This document shows positions 52,875 to 61,184 of a stretch of DNA of 64,000 bases, piece by piece. Source of the stretch: Stieleria maiorica (GTDB taxonomy: Bacteria > Planctomycetota > Planctomycetia > Pirellulales > Pirellulaceae); assembly GCF_008035925.1 (NCBI RefSeq), contig NZ_CP036264.1:1275409-1339408 (forward strand), read 5' to 3'. How positions within the stretch are numbered: position 1 is the first letter of the stretch; each line of letters starts with the position of its first letter. Both the position numbers and the translations under genes were made by a program. The notes under the pieces are model-generated. The model was not told the DNA's origin. It made no database searches and was given only the letters and a program-made list of their open reading frames with translations.

Positions 52875-54089
52875 TCAGAGCAGATTGGCATTTGTAATGT
52901 TCTGCGTGTCGATTTCGATTCCGAGCCCCACTCCTGTCGGAACGGTAACCTTTCCGTCGGTGACCTTGCCGTAGGATCGGTACTCCTGAAACGGTCCGAG
53001 ATTTGGCAGTACGCTGCATAGATGCAGGTTGGCTGCCGCATGGGGAAGCACTTTGGGACTGTGCGGCGTTACCGGAATCCCCACAGCCTCGGCCATTTTC
53101 GCAACCCGCAACGTGCGAACGAATCCGCCGTTGTAAAAGACGTCGGGTTGAACGACGTCGACCGTTCGCCCATCAATCATGTCGTCCCATTGCCAGAGAC
53201 TGCTGTCTTGTTCGCCGCCGGCGACTTCGATTTGCAATTCGCGTAAAGCCTCAGCAACTTTCCTGGTTCCACGGTAGTCCTGCCACGGGACCGGTTCCTC
53301 GAAGAACGCGACGCCGTAATCATCTAAGAATCGCCCCATCTGGATCGCCTCGGCAACCGTGTACGAGCTATTGGCGTCAACGTAGATGGTGACATCATCG
53401 CCGAAGGTCTTGCGAGCCAGTTCAATCATCCGACGATCCCGTTGCATCTGTTGTTCGGAGTTGGCCATTCGCCGGCCGACTTTCAGTTTTGTCGCCAGAG
53501 CACTGGTCTTCTCCAGATCCCTCGCAGCGTTTTCAACTTCCTGCCGGGCTGTCGTCGCTCGTCCAAATTGGGAAATGTAAACGGGGATCTGAGCTCGAAG
53601 TGGCCTTCCGAGTAACGTGTTGACGGGAACCCTCGCTTGGCGTGCCAACATGTCAAAGAGGGCGACTTCGATGTGCCCAACAACATTCCAAAACGGCATC
53701 CCGGCGAATTTGTAGACACTGCCGCGCGAGTCTCGCTCGGTATAGACGTCGTCGACCAACGATTCGATGTCCCGCGCATCTTTGCCGACGAAAAACGGAA
53801 CGACAAGCTGTTTCGCCATTTCGACGGTGACTTCCAGGCGATCGTTACCGGGACAGTAGCCTTCCAAGCCGTCATCGCTGCGAACACGAAACCAAATCGA
53901 ATCACCAACTCGCAATTGGTCAACCGACGCAATGATGATGGGCGACCGAAATCTTTGCTTTAGATTCAGCATCGGCTCGCGGCCGGGAATGTCAACTGCA
54001 TCGGCAACGTGCGGCAAAGTCGTCAGCGATGCCAAAAGTCCAGTCTTCAGGAATTGTCGACGATCCGGAACACGGAAATGAGTGCTCAT
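52875..54089 (-). CDS. Enolase-superfamily (mandelate racemase/muconate lactonizing-type) protein, Tat-exported
   Basis: The 404-residue protein has a twin-arginine signal (DRRQFLKTGLLASLTTLPHV). The barrel has the KxK-type motif TKLKVGRR, metal ligands YVDANSSYTV, FFEEPVPWQD and EVAGGEQD, and the His region VTPHSPKVLPH. Members dehydrate sugar acids or racemise. A sugar-acid dehydratase in the periplasm fits the neighbours (inference). Its start overlaps the preceding gene as ATGA. Confidence 0.9.
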   Translation of the reverse strand: MSTHFRVPDRRQFLKTGLLASLTTLPHVADAVDIPGREPMLNLKQRFRSPIIIASVDQLRVGDSIWFRVRSDDGLEGYCPGNDRLEVTVEMAKQLVVPFFVGKDARDIESLVDDVYTERDSRGSVYKFAGMPFWNVVGHIEVALFDMLARQARVPVNTLLGRPLRAQIPVYISQFGRATTARQEVENAARDLEKTSALATKLKVGRRMANSEQQMQRDRRMIELARKTFGDDVTIYVDANSSYTVAEAIQMGRFLDDYGVAFFEEPVPWQDYRGTRKVAEALRELQIEVAGGEQDSSLWQWDDMIDGRTVDVVQPDVFYNGGFVRTLRVAKMAEAVGIPVTPHSPKVLPHAAANLHLCSVLPNLGPFQEYRSYGKVTDGKVTVPTGVGLGIEIDTQNITNANLL

Positions 54090-54499
54090 GCCTTGGCCTT
54101 TCGCACGTTAAGATTGCTCACGCGATGGGCCTCAACGACGGAAAGACGGTTCGGCGACCGCGCTTCGTCATGGAGAACACTGTTGACATAGATCGACCGC
54201 ATCTGAAGTCCGCGGGCGTCCAACCGGTCACCAAGCCCGTCGAGTTCGGAAGGGGCTTCGACGATCGGTTCATATCGGGCAATGCCAGTGGCGGCGATCT
54301 GATCCAGTAGTTCGACGGTGTGTCGTGCGTATGGACGATCCTCACGTTTGGCGAAGGTTCTCCATGGATAAGAATTTGTCGCGATCTGCGGTGTATCATT
54401 GGAGCCGTCTGCACATGCAAGCTGTGAGAGCAGGGGCATTGCCAGTGTGGCTGCCCCAAGACCAGGTATCTCTCGTCGCGATGCAATGTTACTGTTCAT
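54086..54499 (-). CDS. Truncated sugar isomerase/epimerase-like protein, Tat-exported
   Basis: The 137-residue frame starts with a Tat-like signal (MNSNIASRREIPGLGAATLA) and continues with IATNSYPWRTFAKREDRPY and LDQIAATGIARYEPIVEAP, the N-terminal strands of a xylose-isomerase-like barrel. The rest of the roughly 270-residue barrel is missing; after about residue 118 the sequence ends in basic, unrelated residues. It overlaps both neighbours as ATGA, so it is still coupled in translation. It may be a recent truncation or a leader-like relic. Confidence 0.65.
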   Translation of the reverse strand: MNSNIASRREIPGLGAATLAMPLLSQLACADGSNDTPQIATNSYPWRTFAKREDRPYARHTVELLDQIAATGIARYEPIVEAPSELDGLGDRLDARGLQMRSIYVNSVLHDEARSPNRLSVVEAHRVSNLNVRKAKA

Positions 54500-55818
54500 C
54501 GATATCTCATTTCCGTAAGGCTGCCACGTCCCCGCACTGCTCCAGGACTCGGATTGCCCGATAGTTGACCTTTAGTATCCAACCGAGTCAGCGCGTTTCT
54601 TCCAGAAAAGAAATAGCTTCCGTCTGTCGACCGATAGCTGGGGCCTTCTGGAAACCAGTCGAAGGTGGCGACCATCTGGAATCGGCCATCTGTCCAGTCC
54701 CGAATAGAAGGGTCGATCGACTTCACCGCAGAGACCGTCCCCCGCTTTCCTGGATCCCACGCACCATATTTGTCTTTGACAAAGTCCAACCACCAACGGA
54801 TTCCCGCATCGGAATGCAAACGGTCGACGTCGATGTCGACGTCCTTGATTCGAGAGTGACCACCTGGATCAGCGAAGGGACCTCCGATGCTTTCGTTCGA
54901 CGCACACTGTAGCCATGTCGATGCGAGCATGTGGCCGTTGTACCGCTCGATCTCATCGACCGTGCGTCGGATCTGCTCTGCCTTCATCGCCTCGGTATAT
55001 CGTCCGATCCTTGAATAATTGTAGTAGCTGCCGCCTGTTCGTTTGTGAGTCTGCTTGCTGAAATTACCCCAGTATCCCCCCAGAGTCGACTTGCCGGGCG
55101 TCGCCTCGGTGTCGAGCCAGGGCTTTCCTTTCACCTTGGGGCTGTGGTGGATGTATAGATCCGCGTTGTCCGGTGGAGGGTCGCCGTCGTTGTACGCGAG
55201 CATGATCGACGGATCGACCGCATGTCCTGCGTCGATCATTTCGGCAATGCTCCAGCCCTTTGCGTCGTGCGCCATTCCTTCGTTGTCCACGTCGACGAAT
55301 ACATTGCGGTAGTCGTGATCACTTAGCCAACGGGTGGTGTTCGCAATCGCTCGGTTTGCATCTTCCTGTCCCCAATCGCTTAAGGCATCCTTCGACTTTG
55401 ACGTACTCCAGTAAAGACATCCGACAACGACGATCATCTTCTGCTTGTCGGCAGCCTTGATGATGCGAGCCATCCGATCGGCGTAAACCGGGTCCAAGCT
55501 GGCGTCTGCACGGTAACCTTTCACGTCACCGAAGCGTGACCCCATGAAGAACACACTTACCGCATTGATTCCATGTTCGCGATACTCGGGGAAATGCTCG
55601 ATCAGATCATCGGTCGATTCGTCCGAAATCAAAGCGTTTGAACATCGAAGCCCAATGATCTTAAACGGCTCTCCGTCGATGAGGATTTGATCACCTTGGA
55701 CCGAAAAAGTTGTCTTATTTGTGGCATCGGTATCCGATGCGAAAACCGCGCTCGAAGCGAGCAAAATGCCAACAGCAGCAGTAAGAACACGGAAAATCAT
55801 GCTGTAATCTCTCTTCAT
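54496..55818 (-). CDS. Glycoside-hydrolase-like secreted protein
   Basis: The 440-residue protein has a signal peptide (MIFRVLTAAVGILLASSAVF). It then shows a GH5/GH42-like barrel start: VQGDQILIDGEPFKIIGLRC, EYREHGINAVSVFFMGSRFG, MIVVVGCLYWSTS and FVDVDNEGMAHDAKGWSIAE, where NE is a possible acid/base pair. HHSPKVKGKPWLDTEATPG may hold the nucleophile. The family is not resolved. It is coupled by ATGA overlap to the genes on each side. Confidence 0.75.
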   Translation of the reverse strand: MKRDYSMIFRVLTAAVGILLASSAVFASDTDATNKTTFSVQGDQILIDGEPFKIIGLRCSNALISDESTDDLIEHFPEYREHGINAVSVFFMGSRFGDVKGYRADASLDPVYADRMARIIKAADKQKMIVVVGCLYWSTSKSKDALSDWGQEDANRAIANTTRWLSDHDYRNVFVDVDNEGMAHDAKGWSIAEMIDAGHAVDPSIMLAYNDGDPPPDNADLYIHHSPKVKGKPWLDTEATPGKSTLGGYWGNFSKQTHKRTGGSYYNYSRIGRYTEAMKAEQIRRTVDEIERYNGHMLASTWLQCASNESIGGPFADPGGHSRIKDVDIDVDRLHSDAGIRWWLDFVKDKYGAWDPGKRGTVSAVKSIDPSIRDWTDGRFQMVATFDWFPEGPSYRSTDGSYFFSGRNALTRLDTKGQLSGNPSPGAVRGRGSLTEMRYR

Positions 55819-57221
55819 TCGTCCTGTCCGGTCGGAACGGGCAATTCAAATCCTTTTCGTCGCGGCCGATTTAATAACGCATTGGCTTCTTCGTCGTCGA
55901 CAAATCGTTCTTCAACCGGATTCCATTTCAACGGTCGATTCACCTCTCGAACGAGATTCGCGAGGTGGCACACCGTCACGCTGCGGTGACCGACTTCAGC
56001 CGGTGCGTTGGTTGGCCTGCGTGTTTCCATGCAGTCGATCCAGTTCTGAAGGTGAGGTCGGGCCACAAAGCCGCTTCCTTTCCATCTGTCAGCAATCGCG
56101 GGATCGGGAGCGTTTCGAATCAGATCGGGTGGGTCAGTGACAAATCTATTTCGACTGATCTTCATGGATCCGTGCTCGCCATAGAAAGTGGCCGTGGGAA
56201 CATCCGGCAGGAAATTCAGCGTGGTACCATCGGCATACTCCATCGTGACTGGCTGGAAACGGCTCGCTTGGCTGAATCGTCCCTCAGGTCTCGGGGTCTT
56301 ATTGTACCATTTCTTGCGCCAGTCCCGTTCTAGCGCTGCTTCGCTTACGTCGAGTGGTGCAATGTTGACGGGCCCGCAATGATCCATTCCTAGCGCATAT
56401 TGCACCATATCAACGTTGTGCGCGCCCCAATTGGTCATCAAGTGTCCCGAGTAATCGCGGAATAAATCCCAGCCTCGCCACAAGCGTTGGTCGACCTTGA
56501 ACTTATCCTTGACCCAAAGTTTGCGATTGTGTGGACGAAATGAGCTTGGCCCCAAAAAGAGTTCCCACTGAAGTTCCTCAGGAATCGGTTCGGAGTTGAA
56601 ACCTGACTCCGCGATAGGCCCCGGATAATTTGGACAGTCGACCCGCTTGACCTTGCCAAGACCGCCATCACGAATGAACTCGCAAGCGAATCGGTTCAAT
56701 TCCATGGTGCGCTGCTGGCTACCAACCTGAAGAACTCGCCCCGTGCTCTTCACCAAATCTGCCAGCAATCGGCCTTCCCGAATCGTCAACGAGAGCGGCT
56801 TTTCCAAGTACACATCCAAGCCAGCATGCAAAGCCAACATCGCGGCCTGCACGTGGTGGTGGTCGGGAGTAGCAATGATGACCGCATCGAGCGGCTCTCG
56901 ATCGAGCATTCGCCGGTAGTCCTGATACGACTTGCAGGCACCGGAGTCCCGCTGGCAAAAGCCGGCGAGAACCTCAGCGAATTCCTGCTTCGGACTCAGC
57001 GTCCCCGCGACTCGAGAAGTTGCACAATCACAGAGGGCCACCACGCGAGCATTCTCAGGCAGATTGCCAATCAGATACTTTCCCCGCACACCCGTGCCGA
57101 TGACACCGACACGGAGGCGGCTGAGCGGACTTGCCGCTCGAATCAGCGACGACCAGCTCAAAGCAGAAAGTGACGCACTGGCACCTGCGAATTCGCGACG
57201 CGAGATGGCCCGTTGTTTCAT
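55815..57221 (-). CDS. Gfo/Idh/MocA-family oxidoreductase, Tat-exported
   Basis: The 468-residue protein has a Tat signal (RREFAGASASLSALSWSSLI). The Rossmann motif RVGVIGTGVRGKYLIGNL and the DAVIIATPDHHHVQAAMLAL, DVYLEKPLSLTIREG segment (catalytic EKP) are intact. The C-terminal domain contains GWDLFRDYSGHLMTNWGAHN. A periplasmic NAD(P)-dependent sugar oxidoreductase is likely. It is coupled by ATGA to the isomerase upstream and the glycosidase-like gene downstream. Confidence 0.92.
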   Translation of the reverse strand: MKQRAISRREFAGASASLSALSWSSLIRAASPLSRLRVGVIGTGVRGKYLIGNLPENARVVALCDCATSRVAGTLSPKQEFAEVLAGFCQRDSGACKSYQDYRRMLDREPLDAVIIATPDHHHVQAAMLALHAGLDVYLEKPLSLTIREGRLLADLVKSTGRVLQVGSQQRTMELNRFACEFIRDGGLGKVKRVDCPNYPGPIAESGFNSEPIPEELQWELFLGPSSFRPHNRKLWVKDKFKVDQRLWRGWDLFRDYSGHLMTNWGAHNVDMVQYALGMDHCGPVNIAPLDVSEAALERDWRKKWYNKTPRPEGRFSQASRFQPVTMEYADGTTLNFLPDVPTATFYGEHGSMKISRNRFVTDPPDLIRNAPDPAIADRWKGSGFVARPHLQNWIDCMETRRPTNAPAEVGHRSVTVCHLANLVREVNRPLKWNPVEERFVDDEEANALLNRPRRKGFELPVPTGQDE

Positions 57222-58294
57222 AGCTTTAGTTCCCGGCTCGCGTATTGAATGCTTGACGTTACATTCGATTGCTCAAGTTCGACCTGTTCCTTCAGAGTCA
57301 ATTTGCTAACCTCTTGCAAACTGCCTTTCTGGTGCCGCCGAACAAACTGCAGGGTACGGGCAAGATCGCTCGCTCGCGCCAATGGCATCGTGGCGAAAAA
57401 CTCTTCGGTCAGGCACGGAACTTTCAGCGGATCACGAGTAATCAGTTCAAGCGTGAACTTTATCTCTGGCTTTGCCTTTCGAATGGTGCTGACCATCCGA
57501 TGCAAGTCGAAGCTTCCCTGCCCAAGCGGGATGTCTCCTAGCAGGAACCCGTCTTCAACCTGTCGAAGCGACTGGTCCTTCAGGTGCACCGTGAATGCAT
57601 AGGGAGCGAGTGCCTCGATGGGCTCGTAGGCTCCATCAAGCAGTGCAAAACTGTTACCCGTATCGACGCAAGCGCCAATGAATTCGCTGTCGAGGTATTT
57701 GAGCAAGGCAACCCGCCCATCAATTCGTTGGTCTTTGTGGTTTTCTACCGCGAGCCGGACGCGATGCCGTTCTACGACGGGTGTCGCTAGTTCGAGCATC
57801 TTTTGGCCATGCTTTTCAAACTCACGAAACTCCTCCAGCGTTTTGAAGCGTTCGTATCGCCGCCCTGGAATAATCGTCGTTCGAGCGGCCTGAACGCCAA
57901 CGTCGCGAGCTGTCTTGATCTCCGCCTCGAACCGATCTAAATCCTGCTCGTCCTTCGGCGGTTTGACGATGGCATCGATGAACATCCCGTGCCGGTCGGC
58001 AAAGCTTCGGAGTTCGTCAACTTCACCGGGCTTCAGAACGCCAAGGCTCGCTTGCATTCCGCCCGCACCCAATGAAAAGCAGTGGTTGAGAAACGTCATT
58101 GGCTTGAAAAGGTCAAAGATTGGCCTTTGCCGGCGCATCCACTTGCGTAAAAGATTGCAATCGTAGATTACCAGCCCCATCCCTGTCCAAATGCCGGGTT
58201 CAGCCGCCAAACCCCGTAATGATGGAATTGCGATGCACGCTGTGACGGCACTCAGTCGGCCCATCGCCATTCGGCGGTCAATAGGTGAATTCAT
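57218..58294 (-). CDS. Xylose-isomerase-like TIM-barrel protein, exported
   Basis: The protein (about 358 residues from the start used) has a Tat-like N-terminus (MNSPIDRRMAMGRLSAVTAC). Barrel motifs are GMGLVIYDCNLL, VRLAVENHKDQRID (Glu-Asn-His), IGACVDTGNSFALL, FTVHLKDQSL (His-Lys-Asp) and FTLELITRDPL. The ATG at 58294 is used; 58312 is possible, and the longer frame overlaps the upstream gene. The substrate is unknown, probably a sugar or sugar-phosphate epimerisation. The stop overlaps the next gene as ATGA. Confidence 0.88.
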   Translation of the reverse strand: MNSPIDRRMAMGRLSAVTACIAIPSLRGLAAEPGIWTGMGLVIYDCNLLRKWMRRQRPIFDLFKPMTFLNHCFSLGAGGMQASLGVLKPGEVDELRSFADRHGMFIDAIVKPPKDEQDLDRFEAEIKTARDVGVQAARTTIIPGRRYERFKTLEEFREFEKHGQKMLELATPVVERHRVRLAVENHKDQRIDGRVALLKYLDSEFIGACVDTGNSFALLDGAYEPIEALAPYAFTVHLKDQSLRQVEDGFLLGDIPLGQGSFDLHRMVSTIRKAKPEIKFTLELITRDPLKVPCLTEEFFATMPLARASDLARTLQFVRRHQKGSLQEVSKLTLKEQVELEQSNVTSSIQYASRELKL

Positions 58295-58362
58295 CGGTGT
58301 TCCACTTCGCATGCTGTTTTCATCCGCTCGTTTCAACTTGCAGGCATGCAACGATCGAAAAA

Positions 58363-59772
58363 CTAAACACCCAGTATTCGTAGGGGCGGGGCGGTCTTCC
58401 ATTTGCCTTTGGTAAAGTCGGGAAAGTCGACCGCAACGCTACGATTCGCGACGGATTGCTCGCTCAACGGAGCAATAGCGCTCCAAGCCGCAGCGTCATA
58501 CACGTTGAAGTCTGGATCAACCTCCGTTCGTAGCGCCTCGATCAAGCGATAATCCTCTAAGAAATCGCCGTTACGCAGTTCAACGGCAGGATCATAATCC
58601 CAGACTGCATCCTTCGTGATCGGACCATGGCCGCCTCGAGCGACGGATCCGAGTGATTCTTCCCGGACCTGTTTCCACAAAGGATGTTCGTATCGCTCGG
58701 AGTAGGCGTCGCCGCTTTCCCATTTGTGATGATGCGAGTCTCCTTCGAGACAAATCTTGAATTCGGGAAACCGACGGACGATCCCCCGCGTGCCTTGGAC
58801 CAACGTGCCGCGGCTGTAGGGTCTGGGCAGGTCCGTGTCGTGTTTGACTTCGATCGAGACACCGCTGGCCGTTCTGATCAAGCATGTATTGACGTCGCCG
58901 TTGGCGTAGCTCCGTTTGCGTTTCGGGTGTTCGGCAGGAAGGTGTTCCTGCATGTAGAGGTCGCAACCGCGTGAGTTCGAGCTCATTGAGACCAGGTATT
59001 CCATACGGTCACCGCGTCCCAGGTTCAGGTACCAAGCCAAGGGGCCGATCCCGTGCGTCGGATAGAGACAGCCGTTTCGCCGGGCATGATGCTCTCCCAG
59101 CCACAATCCGTCGCCGAAATCATTCGCTTTCAACCACCGTGTATCGTGCAGATAACTCCCTTCGTTGTGAACCACTTCACCGAATACGCCTTCGCGAACC
59201 ATTCTCCAGATCGCCATCTCGATGCGCTGGTAATTGACGTTCTCCATCATCACACAGTGCTTTCCCGTTTTTTCGGCGGTCTCAACAAGTTCCCAGCATT
59301 CCTCCAGCGTTACCGCAGCGGGAACTTCGGTCGCCGCATGGCTGCCATTGTTCATGGCGGCAAGCATCACCGGCGTGTGCCAGCGCCAAGGCGTCGCTGT
59401 ATAGACCAGATCCAGTTCTTCGCTCTCACACATCCGGCGAAAATCCCAATCGCCGCGAAAGTAGGCCGCAGGCTTCGGCTTGCCCAAACGTTCAGCTTGA
59501 GCCTGCGTTTCGACGCATTGTTGCTCGACGATATCGCAGACCGCTTGGAGCTCGACGCCTTCCATCCGCAGTAAATTGCCGACATGAGTCGACCCTTTCA
59601 CGCCGACGCCGACAAAACCGACTCGCACGGGTTTCGATGAACGATTATGAGTGGCGACTCGCTCCTGAGACAATACTTCACGCCCAGCGACTGAGAGCCC
59701 GACACTCGCTGCCACACCCTGCTTGATAAATTTTCGACGGTCATCCGAAGACCTTATTGTTGTGCTTGTCAT
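58363..59772 (-). CDS. Gfo/Idh/MocA protein resembling GH109 glycosidases, Tat-exported
   Basis: The 469-residue protein has a Tat signal (DDRRKFIKQGVAASVGLSVA). It has the NAD-binding motif VGFVGVGVKGSTHVGNLLRM and the catalytic-loop region HAATEVPAAVTLEECWELVE. CVMMENVNYQRIEMAIWRMV and VVHNEGSYLHDTRW follow; this set is characteristic of GH109, the NAD-dependent alpha-N-acetylgalactosaminidase family. The activity fits a locus for host- or algal-derived glycans but is not proven. The ATG at 59772 is preferred over GTG at 59775. Confidence 0.88.
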   Translation of the reverse strand: MTSTTIRSSDDRRKFIKQGVAASVGLSVAGREVLSQERVATHNRSSKPVRVGFVGVGVKGSTHVGNLLRMEGVELQAVCDIVEQQCVETQAQAERLGKPKPAAYFRGDWDFRRMCESEELDLVYTATPWRWHTPVMLAAMNNGSHAATEVPAAVTLEECWELVETAEKTGKHCVMMENVNYQRIEMAIWRMVREGVFGEVVHNEGSYLHDTRWLKANDFGDGLWLGEHHARRNGCLYPTHGIGPLAWYLNLGRGDRMEYLVSMSSNSRGCDLYMQEHLPAEHPKRKRSYANGDVNTCLIRTASGVSIEVKHDTDLPRPYSRGTLVQGTRGIVRRFPEFKICLEGDSHHHKWESGDAYSERYEHPLWKQVREESLGSVARGGHGPITKDAVWDYDPAVELRNGDFLEDYRLIEALRTEVDPDFNVYDAAAWSAIAPLSEQSVANRSVAVDFPDFTKGKWKTAPPLRILGV

Positions 59773-59878
59773 CACGCAATGAACCTCTCAAACACCTTTC
59801 CTTCAAATTGGCTGAGTTGCTTAAATCGGCCTGCGTGGTAGATCGATCGATAGTGACAAGCTGGCATCGGAGTTGATT

Positions 59879-61183
59879 TCATGACATTTGTTCCAAACCA
59901 CTGATGGTACCATTTCCCGATGAGAATTTGTCTGCTTCGATCCCCAATCGCTGAAGCATGCTGACGTAAAGGTTCGCAAGTGGAGTATTCCGCTCGCGGT
60001 CGTAGACGAGATGCTGGCCGTGCTTGAAGCCACCGCCGGCTAATAGCACCGGCAGGTTGTGGTTGTCATGTTTGCCCGCATGGCCAAGGTTACTGCCTTG
60101 CATCACCATCGTGCGGTCGAGAAGCGTCTCACCGCCTTCGCTTGCTGCTTGCAGTCCGCCAAGCAATCTCGCCAGCTCTCTCATCTGCGCTTCCTCGATA
60201 ATGCGAAGCTGCTCTCGCGTGTCCTGCTTTTGACTCTGGTGCGTCAACGCATGATGAGGCAAGTCGACACCGGGAAGATCAACCTTGGGATTAAATCCTT
60301 GCGTGACGAAGATGGTAACCAGTCTGGTCGAATCAGTTTCGAGTGCGAGTCGGGCCAGGTCGTACATATTTCGTGTTCGCTCGACCAATTCGCCCGGTGC
60401 AAGGTTGTCCTTGGGTGGTTTCTGTTTCGACGGCGGTTTGGGTTTGTTCTGCCACTGTTCGTCAATTGCCAGTCGCTTTTCCACCTCTCGCAGAGACGAA
60501 AAGTACTGATCAAGCCTCGCACGATCCGGTCCACCGACGTCGCGGCTGAGCGACGAGATTTGTTCGGCAAACGAATCCATCAAACTGCGGCCTTCGCGAA
60601 GTTTACGAATCTGAGCGGCAACCTCATCGGGTGATCCCTGTACGAACAACTTTTCGTAGACCCGGGATGGTCGCTCCTCGGACGGGATCCGCACGCCGTC
60701 CGCCGTGTACGACATCGACCCTGCGCCCGGACCGACACGAAGATTGAGTGTCGGAAATCTCGTCAGATGACCGATGTGCTGTGCAGCAAACTGGTCCAAC
60801 GAAATGGTGTTCTTGAAACCCGCTGATCTCGGATGTGGAGCTCCGGTTAAGAACGACACATCGGCTTGGTGTCCGCCATCGACTTCCGGATGCGATACCC
60901 CGCTAAATACTGTGTAATCCCGACGGAATTCGTTTAGTAGCCGCAGGTAGGGTGAAGGACGGAATTCGTTGCCGGACTCCTTCGGAAAAAACTCCTCAGG
61001 CATGAATCCCAGGTCAACGTTGATCGCAATCATGCGTCGCGGACAGAGGGCAGCTTCGTCTCCTCTCGCGAACGCGGGAGTCATGGCATCGAGCAGCGGC
61101 AAAGCCATCGTCGCGCCGGCACCTCTTAGAAAGTGCCGCCGTGAAAGATGCTTTCGCGTCGACAGATAGAACCGTTCAAACAT
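59879..61183 (-). CDS. DUF1552 family protein, Tat-exported
   Basis: The 434-residue protein has a Tat signal (SRRHFLRGAGATMALPLLDA) and the DUF1552 pattern: MIAINVDLGFMPEEFFPKES, GVSHPEVDGGHQADVSFLTG, SLDQFAAQHIG and a C-terminal LLDRTMVMQGSNLGHAGKHD, NHNLPVLLAGGGFKHG. It resembles DUF1501/alkaline-phosphatase-superfamily-like proteins. DUF1552 genes regularly follow DUF1592 genes in planctomycetes. The function is unknown. It starts two bases after the upstream stop with an AGGAG site. Confidence 0.92.
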   Translation of the reverse strand: MFERFYLSTRKHLSRRHFLRGAGATMALPLLDAMTPAFARGDEAALCPRRMIAINVDLGFMPEEFFPKESGNEFRPSPYLRLLNEFRRDYTVFSGVSHPEVDGGHQADVSFLTGAPHPRSAGFKNTISLDQFAAQHIGHLTRFPTLNLRVGPGAGSMSYTADGVRIPSEERPSRVYEKLFVQGSPDEVAAQIRKLREGRSLMDSFAEQISSLSRDVGGPDRARLDQYFSSLREVEKRLAIDEQWQNKPKPPSKQKPPKDNLAPGELVERTRNMYDLARLALETDSTRLVTIFVTQGFNPKVDLPGVDLPHHALTHQSQKQDTREQLRIIEEAQMRELARLLGGLQAASEGGETLLDRTMVMQGSNLGHAGKHDNHNLPVLLAGGGFKHGQHLVYDRERNTPLANLYVSMLQRLGIEADKFSSGNGTISGLEQMS

Positions 61184-61184
61184 G

